Under the pieces are notes generated by a model that was not told where the DNA came from, searched no databases, and was given only the letters and a program-made list of their open reading frames with translations. A stretch of 12,500 nucleotides of DNA from Actinidia chinensis (taxonomy: Eukaryota > Streptophyta > Magnoliopsida > Ericales > Actinidiaceae): positions 11,015,119 through 11,027,618 of the forward strand of contig CM018899.1 of assembly GCA_009663005.1 (NCBI GenBank). Direction: 5' to 3'. Shown in pieces: positions 1 through 7,872 of this stretch (position 1 is the first letter of the stretch; every line of letters starts with the position of its first letter). Both the position numbers and the translations under genes were made by a program.

Positions 1-99
1 TCTCAGTGACATTAATAATAAGATTAGTTTCACACTACATTTTTCCTAACACGATCCAGCCTTTTTTTTTTTTTTTTTTCATTGTGACCTCATCATTAG

Positions 100-190
100 T
101 GCTTCTGCATTTGCCCCCGGCTGAACTTAGCAGACATGCGGTTGAGTTGGAGAAGAGAGTGTCCACTTACAAGCGGGTGGGAGAAGGAAG
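100..190 (+). CDS. Internal exon of an unrecognised host plant gene (partial)
   Basis: A run of 18 T residues (62-79) and an AG at 98-99 form a good plant splice acceptor. The exon ends AAG|GTAAG with the donor GT at 191-192. The frame with TAA at 192-194, just inside the intron, reads HLPPAELSRHAVELEKRV and then STYKRVGEGR. This is a charged, amphipathic stretch that could be a helix or coiled coil. The exon ends in phase 2 in this frame. A second frame (starting at base 100) is also open but is rich in Cys and Trp and looks less like protein. I do not recognise the family. The exon probably belongs with the terminal coding exon at 1841-1948, but the phases do not fit directly, so a small exon between them may be missed. 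Confidence 0.5.
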
Positions 191-1840
191 GTAAGAAGGG
201 TTGTGGATCTTTCTCCATTTATTATTTTTTCCTTTTTACTTCTTGCATTAATATATAATAGAAAGAGAGACTTCATATGGCTTGGACAAAATATTGTATT
301 AAAAAGGGATTAGCTTGAAAAATTAGAATGACGTCTTTTGCTTGAGTGGAACTTGAGTTGTGCCTATGAAACACATCTTATTCTTCTTATAAAACAAAAA
401 AAATTTACTCAATTTTCTAATCTACAGAAATAACCCCCAAAAGGGTCTAACATTTGTTATCATTATGAATGTTACTGGGAGAAATCTTCCGTCTTTATTG
501 GTGAAATATAGATGAATATGTTACTGAGCACCTGCAGTACAACAGGAAGATTGTTCTCTACTGTTCGTGTATTTTTTTTAAGCTGCGTGAGTGAAGTGGA
601 AGTACAACCAGGAAATTTATAATTTTCTCATTGCAAATGTTCAAATACAAAACTGGGTTTGGAAGAAAGGTATATTTTTATTTGCATGAATGGGTCTCAA
701 CATTTTCCAGTTTTGGTCAACTCGAAACTACATATCTATTGGTTGGTCTTGACTCGTTAGGTGGATAATGAGGTTTGGTACTCTATTATGACATGAAGGT
801 ATTACTATAAACGATAAAGATGGATATGCTATTTGTTGTGACCTATTGACTTCATGATATTTTGTGAAAGATCTCTTTTAAAAGCTCCAATGAAATGTCT
901 GAATTAGTATGCCTATGTTGGAGCATCATTATTCGTTGCTTAAAAGTAGATTGTCTCTTCTATTTGAAGAACTGTATGCTTTCCTGGTGCCTTGAAATTC
1001 TCTTCCAAATCATCCATCTCCATTCATTTGGGAAGATATTAGTGGTTGCATATTTCCCCAACCGTGAAGCAAATATTAAAGGTCGATCTACGTTAATCAC
1101 AAGGTTCACTAATATTGACTAAATATTTGTTGCCAAGCTGGTGAAAATTTTGCAAAATAGACGATAGATCTTCTCCAGAAGTAAATATGATAAATTAAAT
1201 GTTCTGCAGCTCTTGAAACTAATGTATGCGCTGATGCCTCAATGTGTGCTTGTCCATATTGTCCATCTTCCTGCATTTAGGAGGAGCAATGTGTTCGTAA
1301 AATACCTCATTATAGGAGCTGCATAATGAATACCCTAGTAATTAGTTTCTAAGTTCACTATATATACTACCTTCACTTCTTGCAGCGTCATTCCGAATTT
1401 GAATTGGTCTTTCTTATGTCATGTGGACACAGATTTTCATGTGATGTGGATTAGCTGTCTTCTATTCTTCTTGTTTAATATTAGTGTCTTTACATTACTT
1501 TATATTTTGTAGGCCAACCCATCTATACATCTGATTCAATTTTTGTTTTCCAAGATGCGTAAATTCACCGCCAATTAGCTGGGGTGGTTAGGACTCCTGA
1601 ACCTCACCAAGAGGTCAGAAGTCAAGAAATTTGAGCCTTGCTATGAGAGGCAAGGCTTCTGTCACACAAGGCATTGTCCTTGCCAAGTCAAGACTGGAAG
1701 TTGATCCCCATGTTTCAGTGACATTTATGTTTTACTTAATGCTGGTAATCAATTGTTACACGCTAATTGAGAGCTGTTGCATTTAGTTCTCTTTATTTTA
1801 TTTTTTCTATTATTTCTTGTTGTTGTAATCTCTATTACAG
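191..1840 (+). other. Long intron of the host gene, no confident exon inside
   Basis: This 1650-bp AT-rich stretch lies between donor GT 191-192 and acceptor AG 1839-1840 (tctattacag). Short AG/GT-bounded segments can be found, for example after ttctgcag at 1209 or ttgtag at 1512, but the ones I tested hit early stops or lack a good donor. A tRNA-like SINE relic lies near 1573-1720. A 75-codon open frame at 895-1122 has no recognisable protein features and is probably chance. Confidence 0.45.
1573..1720 (+). mobile_element. Possible tRNA-derived SINE relic
   Basis: TAGCTGGGGTGGTTAGG (1576-1592) resembles an RNA polymerase III box A. It is followed 35 bases later by AAATTTGAGCC (1627-1637), a degenerate box B. 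The spacing is close to that of the clear SINE at 7873-8007 on the other strand. The segment is richer in G+C than the intron around it. I could not find a poly(A) or poly(T) tail or a target-site duplication, so both ends are approximate and the call rests on the promoter-box pattern alone. Confidence 0.35.
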
Positions 1841-1948
1841 GAACGAATTCAACGGGCCGCAGATCTAAATCTCTTCGGGCAATCTGGCCTTACTATTTAT
1901 CCATTGCAGATGAATTCCGAAACCTCCAGTCCAAGAACTGAAAACTAA
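1841..1948 (+). CDS. Last coding exon of the unrecognised host gene
   Basis: It follows a T-rich tract and acceptor tctattacag. In phase 0 it reads ERIQRAADLNLFGQSGLTIY and then 15 more residues ending in a Ser/Thr-rich tail, with stop TAA at 1946-1948. The exon itself runs on to 1953, where AAAG|GTAATT is a donor, so an intron begins 5 bases after the stop. Joined directly to the exon at 100-190 in its best frame, the reading would instead stop at 1866-1868. Either a small exon lies between them or a different frame is used. The protein family is unknown to me. Confidence 0.5.
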   Translation, partial: ERIQRAADLNLFGQSGLTIYPLQMNSETSSPRTEN

Positions 1949-1953
1949 CAAAG

Positions 1954-2158
1954 GTAATTTGTTTTGTCAGCAAACTGCATTATGTAGTTCATTATATGCT
2001 TTTGATGGTGGAGCTGTTGACTTCTTTGAACATGGCTTGCACACTCAACCAGCTTGGTAGCTTCACAAACATAACTCTGGCTTTGCTCTAATTTTATTTT
2101 AATCTATCTGAAACAAAAGTCATGTAGAGCATTGAATCACCTTTGGATATTGTTTTAG
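1954..2158 (+). other. Intron in the 3' untranslated region
   Basis: Donor AAAG|GTAATTTG at 1954 and acceptor tgttttag at 2157-2158 bound a 205-bp T-rich stretch. The junction lies only 5 nt downstream of the phase-0 stop. By the usual 50-55 nt rule this should not provoke nonsense-mediated decay. If the earlier stop at 1866-1868 were used, the junction would lie 85 nt downstream and could do so. Confidence 0.4.
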
Positions 2159-2320
2159 GTCAATTACCAACCAAGTCCTCGGTATTTCAAATTGAAATAT
2201 GTTGCAACCTTCTTCTATTAGAATAACAAAGGTGTAAGGATCTGCAGATAATAGAGGAGTGAAGGCGCAAGATTAACATATATCAATTGTCGAACATCTG
2301 TAATAAAATCATAGTTTTTG
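2159..2320 (+). other. 3' UTR final exon with poly(A) signal
   Basis: The sequence after the UTR acceptor contains AATAAA at 2302-2307, inside taataaaatc. This is a plausible near-upstream element for cleavage shortly afterwards. No coding potential is evident. It marks the probable 3' end of the + strand host gene, about 385 bp from the truncated end of retroelement A. Confidence 0.4.
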
Positions 2321-2704
2321 GATTTCGCACCAAATTATTCTCAAAGTTTTTATAGGTCAGTCAACTTTTATCTCCTTCTGGTTTTTCCTTGTAGCACTTT
2401 ACTCCCTTATGGTCAAAGAATCGGCCCAGGTATTTTTTCCATCGTAAGTAAATATTCATCCAAAAATGGCATAAATAAGAGACGAGAACGCCCTCCAAAA
2501 ATGTTAGGTTCATTATGTATATCTATGTGTATGATGGTTATTTACTTTCATACTTAATGAAAACGTAATTATTCAATTAGTCCAAAACCATAAGGGTTTA
2601 CATGGTATTTTTGAACCACTGAGGTAAAATGCTAAAGACTAGCACAAGGGGATAAAGTGGAATTTGCTCGAGAATCTTGATTTGTCACTACATTTTCATT
2701 TTTT
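2321..2704. other. Intergenic stretch, nothing recognisable
   Basis: I see no copy of retroelement A's LTR here, although a 3' LTR would be expected just beyond the RNase H end. I see no polypurine tract and no exon. The open frame at 2318-2557 shows no domain features. Confidence 0.4.
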
Positions 2705-3520
2705 ACGTAACATAGCTCGGTACTCAGCCTCCGCACTAGACCTCGCAGCTACCGTTTACTTCTTATTCTTCCAAGTGATAAGATTATCACCTAGAAAAGT
2801 ACAGTACCTAGTAGTAGACCTCCTGTCTGATGGAGACTCCGCCCAATCAACATTAGTGAACACCTCAATACGTAGATGACTGTGTATCCCATTAAACCAA
2901 ACCAGACCTGAGCATGTGCCTGAGGTTATCTATAATCCTCAAAGTTGCCTCCATGTAAGTCAAGCAAAGAGATGACCTAAACTGTCTGACCATGCTCGAT
3001 GCAAATGCAATATCTGGACGTGTAATGGTGAGTTAGTTCAACTTCCCCACACAACTCCTGAGTAAACTGTATGGAACTCGACAATAACTCATCTTGATCC
3101 ATACACAACTTCACATTAGGATCCATAGGCAACTCTACTGGCTTGGCCCCCATCAAGGCAGTGTCCTCCAAAATGTCTGACACATACTTCCGTTGGGACA
3201 GACTAATCCCCTTCTTTGACGGCCAGTCTCCATACCTAAACAATATCGAAAGTTGATCCAATTTTTTCGGTTGTGGTGAACCTGTCCGGAAGGAAGACAA
3301 GTTTTCAAACTACAATAGCGTAAGTGTCATCTCCAGTGATGCATAATCTCATCAACATACATAATCAGTAGAGTCCTCCCCCTCTTTGTCATACTAAAAA
3401 ATATTGAATGATTATCCTGACAATGACGCATACCAAACCGCTGAATTGCATCGCTAAACTTCCCGAACTTGTTTCTTGGAGATTGCTTAAGGCCATACAG
3501 AGCCTTACGAAGACATAAAG
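2705..3520 (-). pseudogene. Copia A reverse transcriptase C-half and truncated RNase H
   Basis: The RT part opens with LRKALYGLKQSPR (about 3510-3475), a hallmark copia RT block, followed by a GKFSDAIQRFGMR segment. The catalytic box reads YVDE at 3349-3359 instead of YVDD. A frameshift follows immediately. Further on, SQRKYVSDILED and the GAKPVELPMDPNVKL region (about 3210-3110) are the standard RT tail, and another frameshift lies near 3035. RNase H appears as DWAESPSDRRSTT (about 2850-2810), a stop TAA at 2758-2756, then ARSSAEAEYRAM (about 2746-2711), after which homology ends. The first half of RT is absent. It is clearly non-functional. Confidence 0.88.
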
Positions 3521-4060
3521 AAACATTAAACTGGGTCTTTATTTCATTATAAAAGGATTTAAAGATAGAATACAACCTTGACCGATCCTTCATAAGGTAA
3601 ATATAAGTGACTCAACTAAAATCATCAATAAAAATAACGAAATAATGAAAACCTAAAATGGAGGGAACCCAAATGGGTCCCCAGACATCTGAATGAAATA
3701 ACCTAAATGGACTCGATATATGCCGCTTGACACGGGGAGGGAAATACACACGATGATGTTTACTAAACTTACATATATCACATGGTAGAGATTGAATTAA
3801 CTGAAACGCGAGGACCATCTTCTTCAAATTCGGAAGAGATGGATGACCAAGACGACAATGGAGAGAGCCACCGAGGAAGGTCTACATCAAAGTAATATAA
3901 TCCACCCCGTTTAGACCCACCACCAATCTTCTTCCCCAGTCTGGAGATCCTGAAAGACATAATGAGTAGGAAAAAAAGTGAATGAACAGTTCAAAGACTG
4001 GGTAAGTTTGTTGACATATAAAAGATCTTCTCAGTGGAGGAGAATGATGCGGAACAAAAA
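3521..4060 (-). pseudogene. Copia A protease tail, GAG-pre-integrase and integrase N-half
   Basis: From 4060 downward, frame-shifted remnants of the region after the protease lead into GKKIGGGSKRGGLYYFD (about 3935-3885), the GAG-pre-integrase signature. The integrase zinc finger is largely kept as HCRLGH (about 3868-3851) and CDIC (about 3780). HSDVWGP and FIDDFS (about 3700-3612) supply the first two catalytic Asp positions. The product then continues in another frame through KDRSRLYSIFKSFYNEIK and stops matching near 3520. There the sequence jumps straight into RT, so the catalytic Glu and the integrase C-terminus are missing. At least three frame changes are visible. Confidence 0.85.
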
Positions 4061-4086
4061 TGTACATTATTATTTATTGATTCTTG

Positions 4087-4122
4087 TATTTTATAATTTT
4101 ATAATTTTATAATTTTATAATT

Positions 4123-4132
<10 letters not shown>
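4087..4132. repeat. AT-rich microsatellite-like tandem repeat, unit ATTTTATA
   Basis: About four copies of an 8-bp unit (ATTTTATA) run in tandem and end in a T-rich tail. It lies inside the LTR-like block. Confidence 0.8.
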
Positions 4133-4153
<21 letters not shown>

Positions 4154-4291
4154 GATTTAAGTCATTTTGCCTATTGAACCTAATTAGTAGTAGCCCATTG
4201 AGCCTATTTTATTTCTTAATATTTTTAGGATTTAGTATTTTTAGGGTTGTGTTATTTTCTCTATTTAAAGAGAGTTTTAATTACAATTGAA

Positions 4292-4322
<31 letters not shown>

Positions 4323-4350
4323 ACGATTGTTTTTTTCTTCCTCTCCAACC

Positions 4351-4411
4351 TTTGATTCTGGTGGATGCCCAACTTTCCCCCTCCCTTTCTTTTTTGATTC
4401 TGGTGGATGCC
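4351..4411 (+). repeat. 19-bp direct repeat, 42-bp period
   Basis: TTTGATTCTGGTGGATGCC occurs identically at 4351-4369 and 4393-4411, each followed by an ..AACTT.. stretch. The whole unit, including a pyrimidine-rich spacer, appears duplicated downstream of the AATAAA of the LTR-like block. Confidence 0.85.
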
Positions 4412-4502
4412 AAACTTCGTCCTCCTCTTCTACATTCTTGTTCCAATTATCTACTTTTGATATTGATTGATCGTAGGGCTTTAATTTTATTGTTGTCCTG
4501 CG

Positions 4503-5280
4503 TTAGCGAGAAGGTCCACTAGAGGCAGCCAAAGCAGAGCGATCGGTATGTGATGGAGCAATGGGCGACAAAGAATCCTGGCGAATACGATTGAACACCT
4601 CACTGAGAGAGGGACGCTCTTTAGTTCCGAGGATCTGTGATTGAACCCCATCAAACGAGGACGGGAGATCAGACAAAACGAGCAAGGCACATAGACCTGC
4701 GCTGCTGCCTCATCGCAGAAATATCCGAAGTAATGGGCTCACTCATGGCAATCTTCTCACAGATATTGCGAAACTTCCCGTAGAAGGCCTCTAGTGGAAA
4801 ATCATCATGGGAGAGAGTAAGGCAGAAGACCTCTGGTGGAAAAATCATCATGGGAGAGTAAGAAGAAGACCCGATGTAGATCATAAATACGGTGCAAGTT
4901 ATCAATGCCGGAGAACATCTCCTTTGCCCGATCCCACACCTGTTTGGCCATATCCAAACAAACCAAACTACTACTAACCGAAGAGTCCATACTATTCCAC
5001 ATCCGAATACGAATCTGAGTATCTTCTTTCTCCCAAGCTGCAAGGGAGGGATCCTTTGAACCCGGGGGAGCATCACTAATATACTTAGTCTGCCCTTTCG
5101 CTAGCCAATACACCTCAACTGATTTGGCCCAGGGGGATAATTACTCACATTGAGTCGAATAGCAGTAATAGATATAAAGTTAGCACCCCAAGCAGAACCA
5201 AGAACAAGACCAGAACCAGAACCAGAACTATAACGAACAGTACCAAAAACAGCGGATCCATCCAGGGATTTCATATCCAT
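4503..5280 (-). pseudogene. Copia A gag (nucleocapsid/capsid) pseudogene
   Basis: A plausible start ATG lies at 5280-5278, followed by a Gly/Ser-rich stretch encoded by an imperfect hexamer repeat (+ strand ACCAGA, near 5200-5228). SITAIRLNVSNYP matches the N-terminus of plant copia gag. A frameshift near 5130 then moves the continuation to the frame carrying YWLAKGQTKYISDAPP, AAWEKEDTQIRIRMWNSM and VWDRAKEMFSGIDNLHRIYD (down to about 4860). After another frame change come YGKFRNICEKIAMSEPITSD (about 4790-4725) and a frame with SQILGTKERPSLSEVFNRI (about 4645-4585). Homology ends near 4503, before any CCHC zinc knuckle. A short tandem duplication around 4797-4862 (repeated atcatcatgggagag) also disturbs the frame. 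Confidence 0.85.
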
Positions 5281-5611
5281 AGCAACAAATCAACAAGCAA
5301 GGCAAACAACTAATAACCAAGAAATGATAACCAATATGGGTGCTAAAACAATAACGAACGAACAAACAAGCGTAACGAGATCAGCAACAAACTAAATCAT
5401 ACCAAGTAATTGGGCAACGAGCCACAATCAAACATCGGAGCCGATACGATTCTCCGAGAGTACTCAAACGGCAACGCAAGAGACGAACATGGTGAATAAA
5501 ACCATCAAAGCACGAGGGCAGCAATAGGGAAACAGCAGGCGACCCAGCAATGACACCTCAACAACGACAAACACAAAAAAAGGTTGTCGAATAATCGAAC
5601 CATGCGAGAAC

Positions 5612-5700
5612 AGGCGACCCCTAAGGGCTGATCGATTGGGTTAGGCGACCTCTAAGGATTGATCAATTGGGTCAGGCGACCCCTAAGGACTTCTAAGGAC
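5612..5700. repeat. 31-bp tandem repeat in the leader of copia A
   Basis: Units start at 5612, 5643 and 5674, each beginning AGGCGACC(C/T)CTAAGG. The first two full units end in GAT(C)(G/A)ATTGGGT-type sequence. The third unit is interrupted and re-duplicates CTTCTAAGGAC. The TGATCGATTGGG / TGATCAATTGGG motif recurs, with variation, to about 5732. Confidence 0.85.
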
Positions 5701-5725
5701 CAATCAATTACGTTGGTAATTGGTC
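5698..5725. other. Hairpin-forming inverted repeat in the leader
   Basis: The left arm GACCAATCAATTAC (5698-5711) pairs with GTAATTGGTC (5716-5725) across a GTTG loop, with a small bulge in the left arm. It lies directly beside the 31-bp tandem repeats. The pairing is seen in the sequence; any function is inference. Confidence 0.6.
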
Positions 5726-5952
5726 GATTGGGCAAGGGTAGGGAAAGATCGCAGGGTCTATAATGGCTGGCGATGGTGGTTTGGCTATCAATTGGCAATC
5801 GCAGGGTGGCTATTGACTCGGCTGAAATCACTGTAGCTGTCGAAGGAGGCTAGGGTGGCTGTAGAGGTTGTCGCAGGATGTGATTGATCATGCGATGGTG
5901 GTGGGTGATGGCGGACGATTGGTGACTAAGTTAGGGCACCAAAGAAAGCCCC

Positions 5953-5964
5953 GCTCTGATACCA
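5953..5964 (-). promoter_or_regulatory. tRNA primer-binding site of copia A
   Basis: On the minus strand TGGTATCAGAGC is the standard plant copia primer-binding site for initiator Met-tRNA. It abuts the terminal CA of the 5' LTR (complement of 5966-5965) with no spacer. It fixes the orientation of the element and the inner LTR border. Confidence 0.92.
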
Positions 5965-6165
5965 TGTAGATTGGAAAAATGAGATTAAGGTTCAGATTAA
6001 CCCTAATACACACATATAATGGTATATATATGTATAGAGAAACTATAGAGAAAATCAGATTACATATGCACCCATCTAATAACTCACCACACACCACACA
6101 CCTAGCTACTTACTACATCCATTATTTTATACTCCTACAACCCACATATATTTTCTTAGCAGACA
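5965..6165 (-). repeat. 5' LTR of copia A (about 201 bp)
   Basis: The inner end is fixed by the primer-binding site. The outer end is inferred: TGT..ACA termini pair if the LTR ends at 6165, giving a minus-strand start TGTCTGCTAAG. A TATA-like TATATATA lies at 6023-6031 in the right place for the minus-strand promoter. The partner 3' LTR is gone, so neither LTR identity nor the duplicated target can be compared. Confidence 0.6.
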
Positions 6166-7380
6166 TATTGAATGTAAAAATGTAGCATAAATTTGTCCCC
6201 AAAAGTTTTCCCTCATCTCTCATTTGCAATTAAATGAAACATCTTTGTATTCTGTCCGCTTTCCTTTAACCACAAGGCTTGATCTCCAAAACAACTCTCT
6301 ATAAGACCTCCACGAATTTCCTGCAATCAGTTTCCTTTCGTTTACCTCTTCCAAAATAACATCTCTTTCTTCCTTTACCTATTTGTCATTTGAGGCAATC
6401 ATGCTAGTGTAATTCATGCATCATGAATGTTGCTGCCAAACTGTTATCGTTCCTTTTATGGGTTCTCATGTCTCAAATTTGAATTGATTGTTTTTCTTTT
6501 TTGGTGGCTCACGCAACGATTTATAGTAGTGTGAACAATCTGTATTTGGTCCTTAATTATTATTGCATAGGGACAAGGGAAAAAGGAAGAATATGTGACG
6601 TTTCATAAAGTAAATTTCACCATTTTCAAAATGGTTCTTACCTAATCCTAAACACTATGCAAACCTATTCTTCATCATGCTCATGATTCATCTTTTATCC
6701 CCCAACCTTGTTGCTATTAATTTTAGCAAGAGTTTCATCTTTGCTTGAGTTTCAAACTATGTTCCACGGGCCCGTCTATTTTCACAAAATACCCTCATCC
6801 GATGGATAAGACATGGGTATGTGTGTGGGATATGTGTTCCACATGTGTACCTAATTCAGATACTTGGACCCTCTAAATTTTATGATATTTGAAAAAAAAG
6901 AAGCTCACATTAATTAGAAAATCAACACTTAGCTTTTCACATGGATGGAATATAGAAATTTCATATTTTTCCTTGATTTCATATAATTTCAAGTTTATTT
7001 CTAAATAATTTATGACATTATCAAAGAGTATTATGCAATATAATGTAAATAAGTGTTCAGGGCATATTCTTGTACCCATATCCAATATCCTAAGATTTAT
7101 GTTTAAAAAGGCATGATGCTTTGATACGCACCCATATCCAATCCTTACCCGAGTCCATGTAACCTAGGTTTCAAGGGATTGTTTCCAAGGAAGATGTACC
7201 ATCTTGGACACTTTCTGTAACTATGTTCTTAACACAAATTGCAGGAACCTGGGAGTGGGAATAATTTTCGAAACGAGTCCAAGAATTGTGGGTTCCTTCT
7301 TTGAAAGTTATTTCCTAGAATGCCTGTGTTGCTATTGCATCCTTCAATGATACTAAACTAATTTGCTTTCTCTCTTCTAG
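6166..7380. other. AT-rich intergenic or intronic DNA without a recognised gene
   Basis: I find no convincing exon, RNA or transposon end here. A possible acceptor (aaattgcag at 7243) is followed by a frame that is open for only about 19 codons. ACCCATATCCAAT occurs twice (near 7074 and 7129), a minor direct repeat. Confidence 0.4.
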
Positions 7381-7420
7381 CAGTTGGAAGACCGTAAAAA
7401 GATCTCTCAGCTAGTGCATG
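7381..7420 (+). CDS. Possible penultimate exon of a second host gene
   Basis: The acceptor tctctcttctag is strong, and CATG|GTACTG gives a plausible donor at 7421. Read from base 7381 the exon gives QLEDRKKISQLVH, a charged helical stretch typical of coiled-coil proteins. It ends in phase 1. Splicing to the acceptor at 7723 adds two codons and then a stop. No upstream exon of the same gene is secure, so the call is tentative. The family is not recognised. Confidence 0.35.
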
Positions 7421-7723
7421 GTACTGTGATATCTCCTTTTTTGCTCAGTCCATTAACTCCTGTAGGATTGATTACCTTTTGCCACCGAAGTATTTGATCT
7501 TGTGCTACATCAATGGAAAGGTTTGCAGCTTTCCCTAGGATCCGATTTGAAGCCGATATTGCATTAACAGTTGAAGATGTTCTCAAATGCTGGTCCATTT
7601 TGGTTGTCTTCGAGCTGCGTTTTGTTTTCAGATGTTGGCCCATTGTTTGATCAGCTTAATTGTATGCTTATAGTCCAGTAGTCTAATATGCTCAGATAAC
7701 TTGTTTTGTTCTTTCTTTGACAG
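7421..7723 (+). other. Possible last intron of the second host gene
   Basis: It is bounded by GT at 7421 and by tttctttgacag ending at 7723. It contains an imperfect 18-bp direct repeat (CAAATGCTGGTCCATTTT near 7584, CAGATGTTGGCCCATTGT near 7628). The minus-strand frame across 7407-7643 has no recognisable domain. Confidence 0.3.
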
Positions 7724-7731
7724 GGTTGTAA
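7724..7731 (+). CDS. Possible terminal coding exon (GL stop) of the second host gene
   Basis: After the T-rich acceptor, the first two bases complete a Gly codon begun at 7420, then TTG and TAA (7729-7731). What follows is AT-rich and would be 3' UTR. The model depends wholly on the exon at 7381-7420 being real. Confidence 0.3.
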
Positions 7732-7863
7732 GATGGATCTATGTATATACTGTTACTATTTTGTATTATTGAAGTTCTCTTTTATGCCACACAAAAGAAA
7801 GAAAAAGGCTTATGTTTCGTTAGATCCTGTGTTTGGTTTGGAGTTACCTTCGGATAGGATTGG

Positions 7864-7872
7864 ACTAACCAG
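7864..7872. repeat. Left target-site duplication of the SINE
   Basis: ACTAACCAG here matches ACTAACCGG at 8008-8016 in 8 of 9 bases. Confidence 0.7.

Larger units (their letters stand above)
4061..4502 (+). mobile_element. LTR-like sequence on the opposite strand, replacing the gag/protease junction of A
   Basis: This AT-rich block interrupts the minus-strand element. It contains a TATA-like CTATTTAAAG (4261-4270) and, 40 bases later, AATAAA (4310-4315), as in the U3-R part of a plant LTR read on the + strand. It begins TGTACATT at 4061. A TGTA..TACA pair would close it at 4434, but other right ends are possible. The bases beside these ends (aaaaa and ttctt) give no 5-bp duplication. It holds an 8-bp AT tandem repeat and a 19-bp direct repeat. 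The gag CCHC knuckle and most of the protease are absent, so it replaces sequence rather than only inserting. Confidence 0.45.
5281..5952 (-). other. Untranslated leader of copia A between primer-binding site and gag
   Basis: These 670 bp separate the primer-binding site from the gag ATG and hold no convincing coding frame. The part nearest the primer-binding site is C-rich on the element's sense strand. It includes a 31-bp tandem repeat (5612-5700) and a hairpin (5698-5725). Retroelement leaders commonly carry packaging or dimerisation signals. Assigning such a role here is inference. Confidence 0.65.
2705..6165 (-). mobile_element. Degenerate Ty1/copia retrotransposon A
   Basis: Read on the minus strand the order is 5' LTR (6165-5965), primer-binding site, leader, gag, integrase N-terminal parts, RT and RNase H. 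Integrase before RT is the copia order. The 3' end is missing: RNase H breaks off near 2705 and no 3' LTR follows. There is a large internal deletion near 3520, and a foreign LTR-like sequence at about 4061-4502 replaces the end of gag and most of the protease. Several frameshifts and stops show that it is an old, dead copy. Element B differs from it in sequence throughout. Confidence 0.88.

Noticed and set aside
895..1122. 75-codon open frame on the + strand in the long intron
   Set aside because: It has no recognisable domain, is Cys- and Leu-rich in the manner of random AT-rich DNA, and lies inside the probable intron.
5612..5700. CRISPR-like array
   Set aside because: The repeats are directly adjacent tandem units without spacers, lie in a plant retroelement leader, and have no cas genes nearby.
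7407..7643. 78-codon minus-strand open frame opposite the second gene model
   Set aside because: It shows no known motif and overlaps the plausible exon and intron on the other strand. Repeated QHLKT/QHLRT residues come from a small imperfect DNA repeat.
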